In this document: one piece after another, positions 26,961-34,915 of the stretch | How the letters are laid out: each line of letters begins with the position of its first letter | Numbering within the stretch: the first letter of the stretch is position 1 | From: Clostridium sp. | GTDB lineage: Bacteria; Bacillota; Clostridia; Clostridiales; Clostridiaceae | NCBI GenBank assembly: GCA_031292145.1 | Contig: JARLHR010000041.1 | Coordinates: forward strand, 62,001 to 126,000 | Direction: 5' to 3' | DNA length: 64,000 nucleotides | The notes under the pieces: generated by a model | What the model was told of the DNA's origin: nothing | Database searches by the model: none | The model's input: only the letters and a program-made list of their open reading frames with translations | Position numbers and translations under genes: made by a program

Positions 26961-28997
26961 ATGACAAATGCTTTAGTAAGTTCTACTGGTTCAAGTAGCA
27001 CCAGCAGTGGCAGTAGCACTGCAAGTTCTAGTGTATTAAGGATAACAGGTATGGCATCAGGGATTGATACAGATGCAGTAGTTAAATCTATGGTTTCAGA
27101 TTACCAAGCTAAGATAGATAAAGCAAATCAAGCAGAACAGACTTTGCAATGGCAACAAGATGCGTATAGAACTATTATAACAGGTATAAAAGGTCTACAG
27201 GAATACTTCGATCCACTTTCAAGTAAGTATATTCTATCTAGCAATTCTTTTGACACAAATACAGCTACGAATTCTAATAGCTCTGTTGTTTCAGCAACTG
27301 CTAGTTCAAGTGCAAAAACAGGAACTTATGCAGTAACTGTAGGAAATCTTGCAACACAAGCTAGTATAGAAGGCACGCCTGTAAGTTCACTGGTACAGGT
27401 TAATAATCTATCTAACTGGACTAATAGTCCAAATAAGTTAGCTTTTGATGATAATGGAACTGAGGTTGATTTATCTAATATAACTGGCACGACTACTCAA
27501 GGATTAGTAGATAACATAAACAGCCAAATTGCTTCTAGTGCTTTGAATGGCAAAGTTACAGCATCGTATGTTAAAGAAGTTACTTCATCAGGCACGACTA
27601 ACGAGTATATTAAGTTTACGCAAGCTTCTTCAAATACGGATACAATTAACATTGATAGTTCTAAAACTACTGGTATATTAGACGTAAAAAATAATACTCC
27701 TATTACTACTGGGATATCATCAAGCATGGCATTATCAACTTTAAGTAGTAACCCTATAAGTTTTAGTTTATCATATGATTCAGCAAGTACGACGACCCCG
27801 GTATCGATTGTTTCTTCAAGTACTGATACATTGCAAAGTTTGATGGATAAAGTAAGTAGTGCAACTAATGGTGCAGTTACAATGAGTATAGATGATTCTA
27901 CTGGGAAGATTTCATTTCAAACAAAAAATTCTGGTTCAACATCAGCACTGACGATAACAGATAATGGTAATTTAAGTGCGTTAGGAATTGCTACTACTAC
28001 TAATAGTACTGGTGGAACAGCAAAGAGTTCAGGAACAGATGCAAATGTAACTATTACTGAACCAGGAGGATCGCAAGTAACGACTACTGAAAGTTCGAAT
28101 AACTTTACAACAAATGGAGTCACCTATAATCTTGTCGGCACGGGGACTGCCAATACAACTGTAACAAGCAATACAGATGCAGTTGTTGCTAACATTAAGA
28201 GTTTTGTAACGGATTATAATACAATAATATCAACAATTAATACAAAGTTAACAGAAAAGAAGGATAGTGCATATCCTCCACTAACCGATGCACAAAAAGC
28301 AAGTATGAGTGCGGATCAAATAACTGCATGGAACGCTAAAGCACAGGTTGGAGTGCTTAGAAATGATGATAATTTACAGAATTTGATGACCCAACTCAGA
28401 GGAGCGTTAGCGCCGGTATACAATAGCTATAGTAGTACGAATCCTAGTACAGGAGAAGTAGCGTTAAGTTTTGGTAGTTATGGTACTAGTGCTGTGGGAC
28501 TAGACACTTCAAATGACTATACAGACGGAGGAAAGCTTGTTATCACAGATCCAACAAAGTTAGCAGATGCAATTACAAATAATCCAGATGACTTTAAAAA
28601 ACTATTTATTGGAACTTCATCTACACCTTTAGATACTACTAAGTCTTATGTTGGATCACAAACATACCAGGAAGATGGTATTTTTACAAGAATGAGTAAT
28701 ATACTTACTAGTTTTGTAGGAGACCCTGGTATAGGTACCGACGGTACTTCAACATTATCTGGAACCATGAATATATTTGTAAATAAGCAGTTCGATTTTA
28801 GTAGTACAGGGTATACTTCTGGTCAGAATACAATACCTGACCAAATTTATCAGCAGACTGTAAACATTACTAACCTTAATACTCAAATGTCTGATGCTGA
28901 AGACAGATACTATGCCAAATTTTCAGCACTAGAGTCAGCGATGAATACTTTAAACTCACAACAAAGTACACTTACATCTATGCTTGGATCCAGCTAA
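26961..28997 (+). CDS. fliD: Flagellar cap protein FliD, second copy
   Basis: 678 residues, paralogue of the gene at 23661. The first 80 residues (MTNALVSS..., LRITGMASGIDTDAVVKSMV, GLQEYFDPLSSKYIL) and the last 250 are nearly the same; the middle, which forms the exposed domains, differs and lacks one of the two internal repeats. A different cap surface, perhaps paired with a different flagellin, is an inference. AAAGGAGG before the ATG; followed by its own fliT-like gene. Confidence 0.93.
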   Translation: MTNALVSSTGSSSTSSGSSTASSSVLRITGMASGIDTDAVVKSMVSDYQAKIDKANQAEQTLQWQQDAYRTIITGIKGLQEYFDPLSSKYILSSNSFDTNTATNSNSSVVSATASSSAKTGTYAVTVGNLATQASIEGTPVSSLVQVNNLSNWTNSPNKLAFDDNGTEVDLSNITGTTTQGLVDNINSQIASSALNGKVTASYVKEVTSSGTTNEYIKFTQASSNTDTINIDSSKTTGILDVKNNTPITTGISSSMALSTLSSNPISFSLSYDSASTTTPVSIVSSSTDTLQSLMDKVSSATNGAVTMSIDDSTGKISFQTKNSGSTSALTITDNGNLSALGIATTTNSTGGTAKSSGTDANVTITEPGGSQVTTTESSNNFTTNGVTYNLVGTGTANTTVTSNTDAVVANIKSFVTDYNTIISTINTKLTEKKDSAYPPLTDAQKASMSADQITAWNAKAQVGVLRNDDNLQNLMTQLRGALAPVYNSYSSTNPSTGEVALSFGSYGTSAVGLDTSNDYTDGGKLVITDPTKLADAITNNPDDFKKLFIGTSSTPLDTTKSYVGSQTYQEDGIFTRMSNILTSFVGDPGIGTDGTSTLSGTMNIFVNKQFDFSSTGYTSGQNTIPDQIYQQTVNITNLNTQMSDAEDRYYAKFSALESAMNTLNSQQSTLTSMLGSS

Positions 28998-29005
28998 TAG
29001 AATAC

Positions 29006-29043
29006 AATTTGCAGTAGACAACAATCATTGTCTACTGTAAATT
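29006..29043. repeat. Hairpin between fliD2 and its fliT-like gene
   Basis: AATTTGCAGTAGACAA faces TTGTCTACTGTAAATT, a 16-bp stem with one G-U pair and a 6-base loop. No T tract follows, so it may stabilise or process the mRNA. Confidence 0.6.
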
Positions 29044-29063
29044 AAAATAAAGTGGGTGATAAA

Positions 29064-29399
29064 TTGAATTTAGAGGAAAATTTTATTAAATATAAAGATA
29101 TTACTTTGACTATTATCGAAGCAGTTAAATCAGAGGAATATGAACTGCTAGATGAAATTTTTCAGCAAAGGCAGTTAATTTTAGATAATATTAATAAAAT
29201 TAATCATTCAAAAGAAGAATTGAAAAAGTTATATTTAAAATATGATATAGATAAATTAGATAAAACATTAGCTTCAGAAATGAAAGTTAAAAGGCAATAT
29301 TTGTTGGAAAAAATGAAAGAAAACAAAAAAAGACAAGTAGCAATGAATGGATATAAAAATTTATCCGCTAAAGCTGTGTTCTTAAGTAGAAAATTTTAA
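29064..29399 (+). CDS. fliT: FliT-like flagellar chaperone, second copy
   Basis: 111 residues, about 85% identical by eye to the protein at 26055 (shared NINKINHSKEELKK and YDIDKLDKTLASEM). It follows the second fliD, so the two genes were duplicated together. The same GGGTGATAAATTG start context is kept. Confidence 0.7.
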   Translation: MNLEENFIKYKDITLTIIEAVKSEEYELLDEIFQQRQLILDNINKINHSKEELKKLYLKYDIDKLDKTLASEMKVKRQYLLEKMKENKKRQVAMNGYKNLSAKAVFLSRKF

Positions 29400-29515
29400 A
29401 AAAAAGTTGTATTAATAATAGAAAAATTAAAATAATGTGTTAGTTTATATATTGTTTATATTTAATTTAGAATAGATTTATAAAATTGATTTAATATCTA
29501 AATAACTGCTACTAT

Positions 29516-29582
29516 TTTAATCATCTCCTTAATTATACTTTTGTTGCTAATTTAATTACAATTTGGATGATTAAATTTTTTT
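29516..29582 (+). terminator. Long-loop terminator after fliT2
   Basis: TTTAATCATC pairs with GATGATTAAA across a 40-base AT-rich loop and is followed by seven T. The large loop makes it weaker than the other terminators here. Confidence 0.5.
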
Positions 29583-29720
29583 GAGGTTTTGCTTTATTAA
29601 ATTTTATTTACGAAAAGCTATAAAGTTATTTAAAAAAGCATCGATAAGTGGAATATAGACATAATAAATTAAAAGTAGACATGATAAATAAAAAAATAAA
29701 AAAAATTTAAAAAAAAAGTA

Positions 29721-29747
29721 TAAAGTATTTTAAATAAAATACGAAAG
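29721..29747 (+). promoter_or_regulatory. Candidate sigma-28 promoter of flagellin 1
   Basis: TAAA, 15 bases, TACGAAAG: spacing fits sigma-28 and the box resembles TACGATAA used before flgM, with two differences. The gap 29400-29907 holds this, the upstream terminator and the flagellin leader; the rest is AT-rich with no gene. Confidence 0.45.
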
Positions 29748-29837
29748 TTAAAGTAGGACAAGTAACTAACTCAAAATAACCAAAGAGAATTTGAAAGTTA
29801 TAGGAAAATGAGATAACTCTCAACTAAAAATGCTAGT

Positions 29838-29904
29838 AGGCTCAAAGAGCTTAACTATAAATAAAAACGGGCAAGGATGCCCTATGAAATTCAAGGAGGA
29901 ATTT
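29838..29904 (+). promoter_or_regulatory. Flagellin 1 leader with three hairpins, two exposing GGA
   Basis: Hairpin 1 is AGGCTC-AAA-GAGCTT (29838-29852). Hairpin 2 is GGGC-AAGGAT-GCCC (29869-29882) with AAGGA in the loop. Hairpin 3 is AAATTC-AAGGAG-GAATTT (29887-29904), whose loop is the ribosome site. Two GGA loops, one over the ribosome site, is the arrangement CsrA uses on Bacillus hag mRNA. Binding itself is inferred. Confidence 0.7.
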
Positions 29905-29907
29905 ATT

Positions 29908-31302
29908 ATGATAATCGGACACAATTTAATGGCAAACAATGCAATCAGAAACGCAAATTCTAATGCTGCAGCTGCAAGCAAATCAATGGCAAAACTTTCT
30001 TCAGGTAATGCAATAACTACTGCAGCAGATGATGCAGCAGGGCTTTCTATATCTGAAAAGATGAAAGGTCAAATCAGAGGTTTAGATAAAGCTTCATCTA
30101 ATGCTCAAGATGGTGTCTCATTAGTACAAACAGCTGATGGTGCTTTAAGTGAAACTACTTCAGTTCTTCAAAGAATGAGAGAACTAGCAGTTCAATCATC
30201 AAATGATACTAATACAACAGCTGATAGAGCAGCTATACAGACTGAAACAGACCAATTAACTAAGCAAATAGACAATATAGCTAATACAACTCAATTTAAT
30301 ACTAAGAATCTTTTAAATGGTACTATTGGAAATGCAGCAAATATTACAAATGATGGTCTAACTTTAAAAACAGCACAAGTAACAGATTCAACTCTAGCAG
30401 CTGATACCTATACTGTAAAAAATACTGCGGCTGCTACATTAGGAACTAATATAAGCACAAATACAACTGGGATAACATCTGGTCAATTAACTTTAACATC
30501 AGGAAATATTGCAGGATTACAATTAGGAAACTATACAATGACTGTAGCAAATGATGCAACTGCTGGAAATTTTGATGTTACTTTACAAGATAAGAATGGA
30601 ACAACAGTTGCTTCTTCTAATACTGTTACTACAGCTGGTGGTACGTTAGCTGGTGCTAATGGTCAGAAATTTACTATAGGAGCAGCAGCAGGAATACAAG
30701 CAGGGACTATGAACTTTAACCTTAATGCAACTTATGCAGGAGCTGGTGATTTTAACATAAAGAATTCAGGTGGTGGAACAGATTATAGTAGTGCAGCTAA
30801 CTTAACAATTACTGATAGTAATTTTTCTGCTGGTGGAATGCAATTTGATATGACTACAGATACAGCTTTAGCAGCAGCTGGTACTACTTCAACTGTAACA
30901 ACAACTAATAATGCATTAACTATGCAAATTGGTGCAAATTCAGGTCAAACAATGAAAGTAGCAATTGGAGATATGACATCAACTGCTTTAGGTGTAAACA
31001 AGTTAGATTTAACTACTCAGGCAGGTGCAGAAAGTGCCATTACAGCTATAGATGCTGCAACAGCATCAGTTTCTAATACAAGAGCTACACTTGGTGCATA
31101 CCAAAACAGATTAGAGAGTACAATAAATAACCTTGGTACTACATCAGAAAACTTAACATCTGCAGAATCATCAATTACAGATGTAGATATGGCAAAAGAA
31201 ATGGCAAACTACTCAAAGAATAATATTCTTTCTCAGGCTGCTCAAGCTATGATTTCTCAAGCTAACCAACAGCCACAACAAATTCTTCAATTATTAAGAT
31301 AA
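29908..31302 (+). CDS. fliC: Flagellin 1 (major filament protein)
   Basis: 464 residues. Flagellin N-domain MIIGHNLMANNAIRNANSNA, RMRELAVQSSNDTNT and TQFNTKNLLNG; the C-domain is NRLESTINNLGTTSENLTSA and SQAAQAMISQANQQPQQ. The middle (about 170-360) is the variable, exposed Thr/Ala/Gly-rich part. I start at ATG 29908, inside the AAGGAGGAATTTATT context; upstream in-frame ATGs lie in the leader. The conserved ends match flagellin 2 almost base for base. Confidence 0.96.
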   Translation: MIIGHNLMANNAIRNANSNAAAASKSMAKLSSGNAITTAADDAAGLSISEKMKGQIRGLDKASSNAQDGVSLVQTADGALSETTSVLQRMRELAVQSSNDTNTTADRAAIQTETDQLTKQIDNIANTTQFNTKNLLNGTIGNAANITNDGLTLKTAQVTDSTLAADTYTVKNTAAATLGTNISTNTTGITSGQLTLTSGNIAGLQLGNYTMTVANDATAGNFDVTLQDKNGTTVASSNTVTTAGGTLAGANGQKFTIGAAAGIQAGTMNFNLNATYAGAGDFNIKNSGGGTDYSSAANLTITDSNFSAGGMQFDMTTDTALAAAGTTSTVTTTNNALTMQIGANSGQTMKVAIGDMTSTALGVNKLDLTTQAGAESAITAIDAATASVSNTRATLGAYQNRLESTINNLGTTSENLTSAESSITDVDMAKEMANYSKNNILSQAAQAMISQANQQPQQILQLLR

Positions 31303-31393
31303 TTTAAGCAGATAACTAAAATCTTTGATTTTCAGTTAGTCGCTTAGTTAAAAGTAAATATCTTTTAACTTCATTAAAAAGAGGAATATTAAG

Positions 31394-31422
31394 GAGTCAG
31401 GGCGAATAGCTCTGGCTCTTTT
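31394..31422 (+). terminator. Flagellin 1 terminator
   Basis: GAGTCAGGGC-GAATA-GCTCTGGCTC-TTTT. A near-identical structure follows flagellin 2 at 34847. A further hairpin (AAGCAGATAACT... AGTTAGTCGCTT) lies before it at 31307-31347. Confidence 0.85.
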
Positions 31423-31893
31423 CATTTAAAGAAAGAATACAAGAATAAAGATACTGGTGAGATAGAAAAAATAACTTATTATCACACGGTATTAGAAGCT
31501 AAGCTTATTTTAGGAAATATGATATTTAGTATATTAACTGAATTTGTAGAAAATGAGAACGAAAGCGTTAGCAAACAAGATTGTGAAATAAATGCAGCCA
31601 AAAGACTTATGAAAAAATTGAAGTATAAGTTTAGAAAGCTTAATATCTGCATTTTAGGTGATAGTCTTTATGCTTGTGAACTAATTTATAAATTATGTGA
31701 TGAGTATAATTGGAAATTTATCTTTAGATTTAAAGAAGGAAGAGCAAGAACACTTTGGGAAGAAATTCAAACCATAAAAAGTATTGAAAATAATGAAGAG
31801 ACATCTACTTTAACTTATAAAAGTGATGCTTTAGATTGGAAATTAACTTACATAAATGAGGTTTCATATAAAAATATATCGATTAACCCTTAA
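31418..31893 (+). pseudogene. Transposase remnant
   Basis: An open stretch without a valid start, HLKKEYKNKDTGEIEKITYY onward, continues into 124 residues with LNICILGDSLYACELIYKLC and KFIFRFKEGRARTLWEEIQ, a pattern I associate with DDE transposase-like proteins of clostridia. The N-terminus is missing and the reading frame stops early at 31893. No terminal inverted repeats are evident. It lies right after the flagellin 1 terminator. Confidence 0.6.
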
Positions 31894-32001
31894 CGCTGAA
31901 CGCTGGTTCTCTATGAACTTGCTAATTTTGCCCAAAAATGATATGATAATAGCAAATAGGTTGATAATACCCTATAAAACAGAAAAAATTTAAAATAAGT
32001 G

Positions 32002-32029
32002 TAAAGTTAAAAAAGGAAACTGTCAATAG
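32002..32029 (+). promoter_or_regulatory. Candidate sigma-28 promoter of short csrA gene 1
   Basis: TAAAGTTA begins the element and TGTCAATAG follows 15 bases after TAAA. Its layout matches the stronger promoter of the second unit at 32422 (TAAAGTTA shared), supporting a common origin. Confidence 0.5.
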
Positions 32030-32137
32030 AATAAGTATAATTAATACAAATATTAATTTAAAAAAGTTAATAAAAACTATTAAGTTTTTGTTAGATTTTA
32101 CGAAGTTAATAATAAGTAATTAAATACAATAACTATC

Positions 32138-32210
32138 ATGGATGATTAGTAAAACTATCTAACTTTGCAGGAGGCGAATGAGAGATGGATTTATTAATCA
32201 TCCATTTTTA
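32138..32210 (+). promoter_or_regulatory. Terminator-like leader with inner AGGA hairpin, unit 1
   Basis: Outer arms ATGGATGATTAGTAAA (32138) and TTTATTAATCATCCAT (32190) pair over 16 bp and are followed by TTTTA. Enclosed is TTTGC-AGGAG-GCGAA (32164-32178), with AGGA in the loop. It sits between the sigma-28-like promoter and the csrA-like start, so it may terminate, attenuate or act as a small RNA of about 175 bases. Confidence 0.7.
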
Positions 32211-32237
32211 TTGCTCAAAATTCAAGGAGGAAGAAAT

Positions 32238-32393
32238 TTGTTAGTATTAGGCAGGAAGCCGGGAGAATATGTAGTGATTGGCAAAAACATTATAGTTAAA
32301 GTAATAAAAAGTGAAAATGGTGATTTAAGACTTGCCATAGATGCACCAAGTAATATTAAGATTACTAGAGGTGAGGTTTGGAAAGAAGAATAA
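32238..32393 (+). CDS. csrA: Short CsrA paralogue 1
   Basis: 51-52 residues from a TTG start, with AAGGAGG 8 bases upstream. MLVLGRKPGEYVVIGKNIIV keeps L4 and R6; LAIDAPSNIKITRGEVW keeps the second RNA-contact arginine. The threonine usual at position 5 is glycine. It ends right after the core fold and lacks the C-terminal extension of the full-length CsrA at 22006. A longer reading starting at 32178 has no ribosome site and runs through the leader hairpin. Confidence 0.85.
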   Translation: MLVLGRKPGEYVVIGKNIIVKVIKSENGDLRLAIDAPSNIKITRGEVWKEE

Positions 32394-32421
32394 AAAATTG
32401 AATATTTTTTAAAAATAAGTG

Positions 32422-32448
32422 TAAAGTTACAAAAAACGCTATCGATAA
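32422..32448 (+). promoter_or_regulatory. Sigma-28 promoter of short csrA gene 2
   Basis: TAAA, 15 bases, ATCGATAA: six of eight -10 bases match the sigma-28 consensus, with exact spacing. It lies 28 bases after the first short csrA stop. Confidence 0.75.
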
Positions 32449-32556
32449 TATAAATATAGTAATTAAGGATATTAATCCTAAAAAAGTAAAAAAGCACTAA
32501 AGTTCTAATTAAGCTTTACGATAGTAAAAGTATAATAATTAAATAGGCTAAATATC

Positions 32557-32629
32557 ATGGACGATTAATAAACTTATCTAAATTTGCAGGAGGCAAATGA
32601 GAGGTAGGCTTATTAATCGTCCATTTTTT
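32557..32629 (+). promoter_or_regulatory. Terminator-like leader with inner AGGA hairpin, unit 2
   Basis: Outer arms ATGGACGATTAATAA (32557) and TTATTAATCGTCCAT (32610) pair perfectly over 15 bp, then five T. Inside is ATTTGC-AGGAG-GCAAAT (32582-32598). Compared with unit 1, a T-A pair has become C-G in the outer stem and a G-U has become A-U in the inner stem, so the structure is conserved by compensating change. Confidence 0.75.
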
Positions 32630-32658
32630 ATTATTCAGAATTCAAGGAGGAAGAAAAA

Positions 32659-32820
32659 ATGTTAGTATTAGGCAGGAAGCCGGGAGAATATGTAGTAATT
32701 GGAGATAAAATCAAAGTTAAGGTAGTAAAAAGTGAAAATGGTGATTTAAGACTTGCCATAGATGCACCAAGGGATGTAAAAATCACTAGAGGTGAAGTTT
32801 GGGAAGAAGAACAAAAATAA
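32659..32820 (+). CDS. csrA: Short CsrA paralogue 2
   Basis: 53 residues from ATG, with AAGGAGG about 8 bases upstream. MLVLGRKPGEYVVIGDKIKV and LAIDAPRDVKITRGEVWEEE keep both RNA-contact arginines. It is nearly identical to the protein at 32238 (differences mainly at residues 16-22 and the tail) and likewise lacks the C-terminal extension. The tandem arrangement with duplicated promoter and leader shows a recent unit duplication. Confidence 0.88.
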   Translation: MLVLGRKPGEYVVIGDKIKVKVVKSENGDLRLAIDAPRDVKITRGEVWEEEQK

Positions 32821-32882
32821 CCATAGATACAAAGTAGACAAGCTAGTTGACTATCAACTTTCGACTAAATTTAATATTTAAA

Positions 32883-32953
32883 GCTCAGGACGAGTCAATT
32901 ATTCTAGGGATTTAAGCAGGACGCTTAAAAAACTAGAATAGTTGACTTTTTTT
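32883..32953 (+). ncRNA. 3' structure with two AGGAC loops ending in a terminator
   Basis: CTC-AGGAC-GAG (32884-32894) is followed by GTCAATTATTCTAG pairing with CTAGAATAGTTGAC, which encloses TTTAAGC-AGGAC-GCTTAAA (32911-32929); seven T follow. It is the third terminator in a row built around an AGGA-loop hairpin. Whether it is only the csrA terminator or also a CsrA-titrating RNA cannot be told from sequence. Confidence 0.6.
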
Positions 32954-32984
32954 AATTTAGTTAATAAGCTAAAGGACTTTTTAT

Positions 32985-33120
32985 AATTGAGAGTTGAAAG
33001 TTGAGAGTGGAGAGTTAAAGGATGTTTTTCTGCACTTTGTTCAGAAAAACTGATAATTAAATTTAAAAGATTTTTCACGGGAAAATCAATATCTACTTTC
33101 TAAACTCAATTCTTAACTAA
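32985..33120. repeat. Intergenic palindromic repeat, GAGAGTTG type, copy G
   Basis: TTGAGAGTTGAAAGTTGAGA faces TACTTTCTAAACTCAATTCT; the interior resembles copy D (GGATGTTTTTCTGCACTTTG). It lies directly before the flagellin 2 leader. A half copy (ACTCTCAACTAAAAATGCTAG) sits at the same place before flagellin 1 near 29816. Confidence 0.7.
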
Positions 33121-33129
33121 AATTGCTAG

Positions 33130-33203
33130 TAAACTCAAAGAGTTTAACTATAAATAAAATAACAGTGGAAAAGGAAGTCCACTTTAAAATCAAGGAGGAA
33201 TTT
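33130..33203 (+). promoter_or_regulatory. Flagellin 2 leader with GGA-loop hairpin
   Basis: Hairpin 1 is TAAACTC-AAA-GAGTTTA (33130-33146). Hairpin 2 is AGTGGA-AAAGGAAG-TCCACT (33164-33183). The ribosome site lies in AAAATC-AAGGAG-GAATTT (33186-33203), one mismatch. Both upper stems differ from flagellin 1 by paired changes. No sigma-28 box is convincing upstream. Confidence 0.7.
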
Positions 33204-33206
33204 ATT

Positions 33207-34745
33207 ATGATAATCGGACACAATTTAATGGCAAACAATGCAATCAGAAACGCAAATTCTAATGCTACAGCAGCAAGTAAATCAATGGCAAAACTTGCTT
33301 CGGGTAATAGAATCACTACTGCAGCAGATGATGCAGCAGGACTTTCTATATCTGAAAAGATGAAAGGTCAAATCAGAGGCTTAGACAAAGCTTCATCTAA
33401 TGCTCAAGATGGTATTTCATTAGTACAAACAGCTGATGGTGCTTTAAGTGAAACTACTTCAGTTCTTCAAAGAATGAGAGAACTAGCAGTTCAATCATCA
33501 AATGACACTAATACAACAGCTGATAGACAGGCTATACAAGTTGAAACAGACCAGTTAACTAAGCAAATAGACAATATAGCTAATACAACTCAATTTAATA
33601 CTAAAAATTTATTGGATGGTACTTTAGCAGGGAATATCACAGGACAAGGTTCAGTTGCTCAAGGTACTGCATCATTAACTACTAGTAATGTAGCTACTAC
33701 AGTTGTAGCTGGAGTTTCAGGAGTAGCAACCGATGGTAAGGTTGGAACTCATACAATAGGTTTAACTGTCGGTGTTTCTGGTCAGTTAACTTCATCAATG
33801 ACAGTTTCAGCGTCGCAAACATTAGCATCATTAGGTGTACAAAACGTGGGTACCTTAACAGTTGGGGATGTAGGATCTGAAGCAGCATTTGGTGCTACAC
33901 TAACATCAAATAGTACGGTTCAAGATTTTATGACTGCTGTAAATGCATCTGGTACTGCGACAGCTACAATCGATCAAAACAATAAGTTAGTAATTGCTTC
34001 TAAAACTAACGCGGGTGTAAATTTAGATATAACAGATGCAACTGCTACAGGTGATTTTGTTTCTACAGTATTTGGTGGTACTAGTGCAGCTGGTACTACT
34101 AAAGCAACGTCAACAAATGCTAGTGCAACTAATTTAACTGTAACTGATACATTTACACCAGTAGGTTCTTCAACTGCTGTAACAACAACTGATAGAACTG
34201 GTTATGCACCTACAGCAAGTACTACTATTACTTTAGGTGCTGGTAGTAACGCTCAAGGAATTAAAATTAATGTAGGAACTGGTGGAGCAACAGCAGCTAC
34301 TTTAACTGTTAATACACTTGCTAAACAAAATTCAGTTGCATCTCATACTGATAGTTCATTAGCAATGCAAATTGGAGCAAATTCAGGTCAAACAATGAAT
34401 GTATCAATTAATAGTATGACAGCATCAGCTTTAAATGTAGATTCTTTGGATTTAACTACACAAACTGGTGCAGAAGCTGCAGTTTCTTCTATTGATGCAG
34501 CAACAGCAAAAGTTTCTTCTGAAAGATCGAGACTTGGAGCATACCAAAACAGATTAGAAAGTACAATAAATAACCTTGGAACAACATCAGAAAACTTAAC
34601 ATCTGCAGAATCATCAATTACAGATGTAGATATGGCTAAAGAAATGTCAACATACTCAAAGAATAATATTCTTTCTCAGGCTGCTCAAGCTATGATTTCT
34701 CAAGCTAACCAACAGCCACAACAAGTTCTTCAATTATTAAGATAA
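33207..34745 (+). CDS. fliC: Flagellin 2
   Basis: 512 residues. The first 130 and last 90 residues are nearly identical to flagellin 1, at DNA level too, while the middle (about 135-410) is unrelated in detail and longer, with many Thr/Ala/Ser repeats. This fits gene conversion of the ends with free drift of the exposed domain. ATG 33207 is chosen for the AAGGAGG context. Confidence 0.96.
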   Translation: MIIGHNLMANNAIRNANSNATAASKSMAKLASGNRITTAADDAAGLSISEKMKGQIRGLDKASSNAQDGISLVQTADGALSETTSVLQRMRELAVQSSNDTNTTADRQAIQVETDQLTKQIDNIANTTQFNTKNLLDGTLAGNITGQGSVAQGTASLTTSNVATTVVAGVSGVATDGKVGTHTIGLTVGVSGQLTSSMTVSASQTLASLGVQNVGTLTVGDVGSEAAFGATLTSNSTVQDFMTAVNASGTATATIDQNNKLVIASKTNAGVNLDITDATATGDFVSTVFGGTSAAGTTKATSTNASATNLTVTDTFTPVGSSTAVTTTDRTGYAPTASTTITLGAGSNAQGIKINVGTGGATAATLTVNTLAKQNSVASHTDSSLAMQIGANSGQTMNVSINSMTASALNVDSLDLTTQTGAEAAVSSIDAATAKVSSERSRLGAYQNRLESTINNLGTTSENLTSAESSITDVDMAKEMSTYSKNNILSQAAQAMISQANQQPQQVLQLLR

Positions 34746-34846
34746 GTGAGAATCTAAATATTTGATTTAGATATTCGAATTTGCTCATTCGACGTTAGGA
34801 GAAGGAGTTTTGTTAAAATTGTTGAATTATTAAAAGAAATATTAAT

Positions 34847-34874
34847 GGGTCAGGGTGAAAACTCTGACTCTTTT
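34847..34874 (+). terminator. Flagellin 2 terminator
   Basis: GGGTCAGGGT-GAAA-ACTCTGACTC-TTTT, the counterpart of the flagellin 1 terminator. A hairpin, ATCTAAAT-ATTTG-ATTTAGAT, lies closer to the stop at 34752. Confidence 0.85.
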
Positions 34875-34915
34875 GTTAAATATGTAGGCTAAAAATAGAT
34901 TGAAGGCGGATATAT

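Noticed and set aside
31303-31400. Terminal inverted repeats of an insertion sequence around the transposase remnant
   Set aside because: The inverted repeats here form the flagellin terminators and do not recur at the far end near 31900.
32950-33120. Sigma-28 promoter of flagellin 2
   Set aside because: TAAA occurs several times, but none is followed at 14-16 bases by anything close to CGATAA; left unassigned.
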